DNA of 64,000 bases from assembly GCF_027744825.2 (NCBI RefSeq), contig NC_071334.1, forward strand, positions 27,915,937-27,979,936. The letters run 5' to 3'. The stretch's first letter is position 1. Every line of letters starts with the position of its first letter. This document shows positions 62,836 to 64,000 of the stretch, piece after piece. The DNA is from Synchiropus splendidus (taxonomy: Eukaryota > Chordata > Actinopteri > Syngnathiformes > Callionymidae). The position numbers and the translations under genes were made by a program. The notes beneath the pieces are model-generated. The model had not been told where the DNA came from. It made no database searches and was given only the letters and a program-made list of their open reading frames with translations.

Positions 62836-63365
62836 CCAGATGCAAGTGAGTCAAATTTAATATCAATGCACTCCATTCAACCAGGCGTCTGGCTTCCTCC
62901 CCACCACCCACATCAGCGACTAAACACACGCAATAGTGTTGGTAAACTTCAACATCACTCCCCCTGCCTCCCCCCTTCAGCCCAGAAAATCTGTCTGTGC
63001 AAAATAAATACTTCAAGACTCAAGGAATCAAACAAAACTCAAGATTCCGCTGCAGCACAAAACACAAATAAATAGAACCAGGAGGAAGTTGCAAGGGAGT
63101 CAGATATTTTAACTTTTTTTTTTTTTTTCTTTTTTTTTTGAGCAAAAAAAAATCCATCAGGCAACCGAAAAACAAATAGTGCAAGATAGGATTGTTCCTT
63201 TTATGCGGACTGTGTGTTATTTGTAAACTTCTCTCAGGACACAGGGCGACTCCATGTGCTTTCAGCAGAGCAGGGTTCTGGATTTTGGTGCTGGTTCTTC
63301 TATCCCATCCATCACATGCAGTTCCACCCACAGAAATGTACACGCGTCCAGAGTCTCATTGCCGT
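62836..63365 (-). other. zranb1: zranb1 3' UTR
   Basis: Sequence between the minus-strand stop codon (63366-63368) and a candidate ATTAAA signal (62856-62861 on the minus strand). It contains a long A run in the mRNA sense (T run at about 63112-63140 on the plus strand). The extent is an estimate because no canonical AATAAA is visible on this strand here. Confidence 0.5.
62856..62861 (-). terminator. zranb1: Candidate zranb1 polyadenylation signal ATTAAA
   Basis: The plus strand reads TTTAAT, giving ATTAAA on the minus strand about 505 bases after the zranb1 stop. It is the only good variant signal I see between the stop codon and the ctbp2 3' end. Confidence 0.4.
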
Positions 63366-63581
63366 TCACTCGTCCTCTTCTTCCTCTTCTTCTCCGTCAG
63401 ACAAGGAGGGGCACGGCCGCAGCTGGCGGTACCTCTCCAGCCACTTCTCCACCATCTGAGTGACCAGCGGGTGGTTTCGGCGCCGAGAGCTTTTCTGCAA
63501 CGCGGCCAACATCCCGCCCTCTGTGACACAGCAGTCCAGCCACTCGCGCAGCAGCTTCTCCTGCTGCTCCTCGTTCCCCAT
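63366..63581 (-). CDS. zranb1: Last coding exon of zranb1 (TRABID deubiquitinase), C-terminal about 71 residues
   Basis: Reads LREWLDCCVTEGGMLAALQK, then SSRRRNHPLVTQMVEKWLER and an acidic end in SLSDGEEEEEEDE. I recognise this as the C-terminus of ZRANB1/TRABID, an OTU-type deubiquitinase that prefers K29- and K33-linked ubiquitin chains and acts in Wnt signalling and transcription control. The exon begins after a plausible 3' splice site (minus strand CTTCACAG before ATGGGG), so its Met is probably internal rather than a start. The catalytic Cys and His and the N-terminal zinc fingers lie in exons beyond the window. Human ZRANB1 sits tail-to-tail with CTBP2, exactly as here. Identification is from memory of the C-terminus plus synteny. 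Confidence 0.85.
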   Translation of the reverse strand: MGNEEQQEKLLREWLDCCVTEGGMLAALQKSSRRRNHPLVTQMVEKWLERYRQLRPCPSLSDGEEEEEEDE

Positions 63582-64000
63582 CTGTGAAGCAGGTGTTTAG
63601 GTTCATGACTGTGTTTGTCAGTTGTTGCCGTTCGTAGCCACAGAGCCCCAGACTAACTTTTTGTTTGGGTTGCTACGGTGCAGCACCTATTTCTTTAAAT
63701 GCACCCAGATTTTCATCGGAATCAGCTTTAATGCGACTAAGCCAACGTTAAATTTGAGGATGCAAGTCCAACACAGCGAGTCATCGCCCAACTCCTATTG
63801 GCTCAGAGCTCCTTGCATTACAGGGAGCTCAGTCACAGGTAGGAATGGGCATCGAGAACTGTCACAACTGTCACATTCTCTGGCATCATTGAGAAATATT
63901 AATGTCCTCTTATTGGTTCCCGACAGTGAAGTCCGACTCACATATAGAGCCCTGTAGCTAGTTAGCATCTTACTCCAGGCACCTGGTTTACTGCTATTAA
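63582..64000. other. zranb1: zranb1 intron (partial)
   Basis: Sequence upstream of the last zranb1 exon on the minus strand, running off the window edge. I see no further exon. A frame of 111 codons on the plus strand here has no recognisable homology. Confidence 0.6.

Overview
This window is vertebrate nuclear DNA, almost certainly from a teleost fish. The reasons are long AT-rich introns full of dinucleotide microsatellites, a decayed Tc1-like element of a type abundant in fish, hAT-like repeats, and a split gene whose exons assemble into a vertebrate CtBP2 protein. There are no prokaryotic features. Most open reading frames in the window are chance frames inside introns.

The window is dominated by one plus-strand gene, ctbp2, which makes two proteins from alternative first coding exons. 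The 'ubiquitous' first coding exon (ATG at 19087) gives nuclear CtBP2, an NAD(H)-binding transcriptional corepressor. The second (27110-28889) encodes the 593-residue A domain of RIBEYE, the main scaffold protein of synaptic ribbons in photoreceptors, bipolar cells and hair cells. Both end in phase 1 and can join the same eight downstream exons (50776-50930, 54519-54663, 56391-56597, 57787-58001, 58884-59014, 59253-59380, 59506-59623, 61109-61289). Spliced together by hand, CtBP2 is exactly 445 residues, the human length, and RIBEYE is about 1019 residues. The catalytic and binding residues A58, the GxGxxG motif, R272, E301, H321 and W324 all fall at the expected numbers. The 3' UTR runs to a poly(A) signal at 62519.

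Downstream and convergent is the last coding exon of a minus-strand gene (63366-63581), recognised as zranb1 (TRABID deubiquitinase). This is the same tail-to-tail neighbour that CTBP2 has in human.

Region by region: 1-18941 is the 5' part of the locus (probable intron or upstream DNA) with microsatellites and a Tc1-like relic. 18942-19144 is the CtBP2 start exon with a uORF. 19145-26.6 kb is intron. 26.64-26.76 kb holds a cluster of CRX/OTX-type sites just ahead of the RIBEYE exon. 28890-50775 is a large intron with AT repeats, a CpG-rich promoter-like stretch (42.4-44.0 kb) and hAT-like copies. 50.8-61.3 kb holds the common exons, with a second hAT-like copy in the last intron.

The observations most worth following are a SAM-like fold predicted inside the RIBEYE A domain (about residues 318-380), which could account for ribbon self-assembly; the CRX/OTX site cluster; a possible additional upstream exon for the RIBEYE N-terminus; a possible intronic promoter for a short CtBP2; and UG-repeat 3' splice sites at two common exons.
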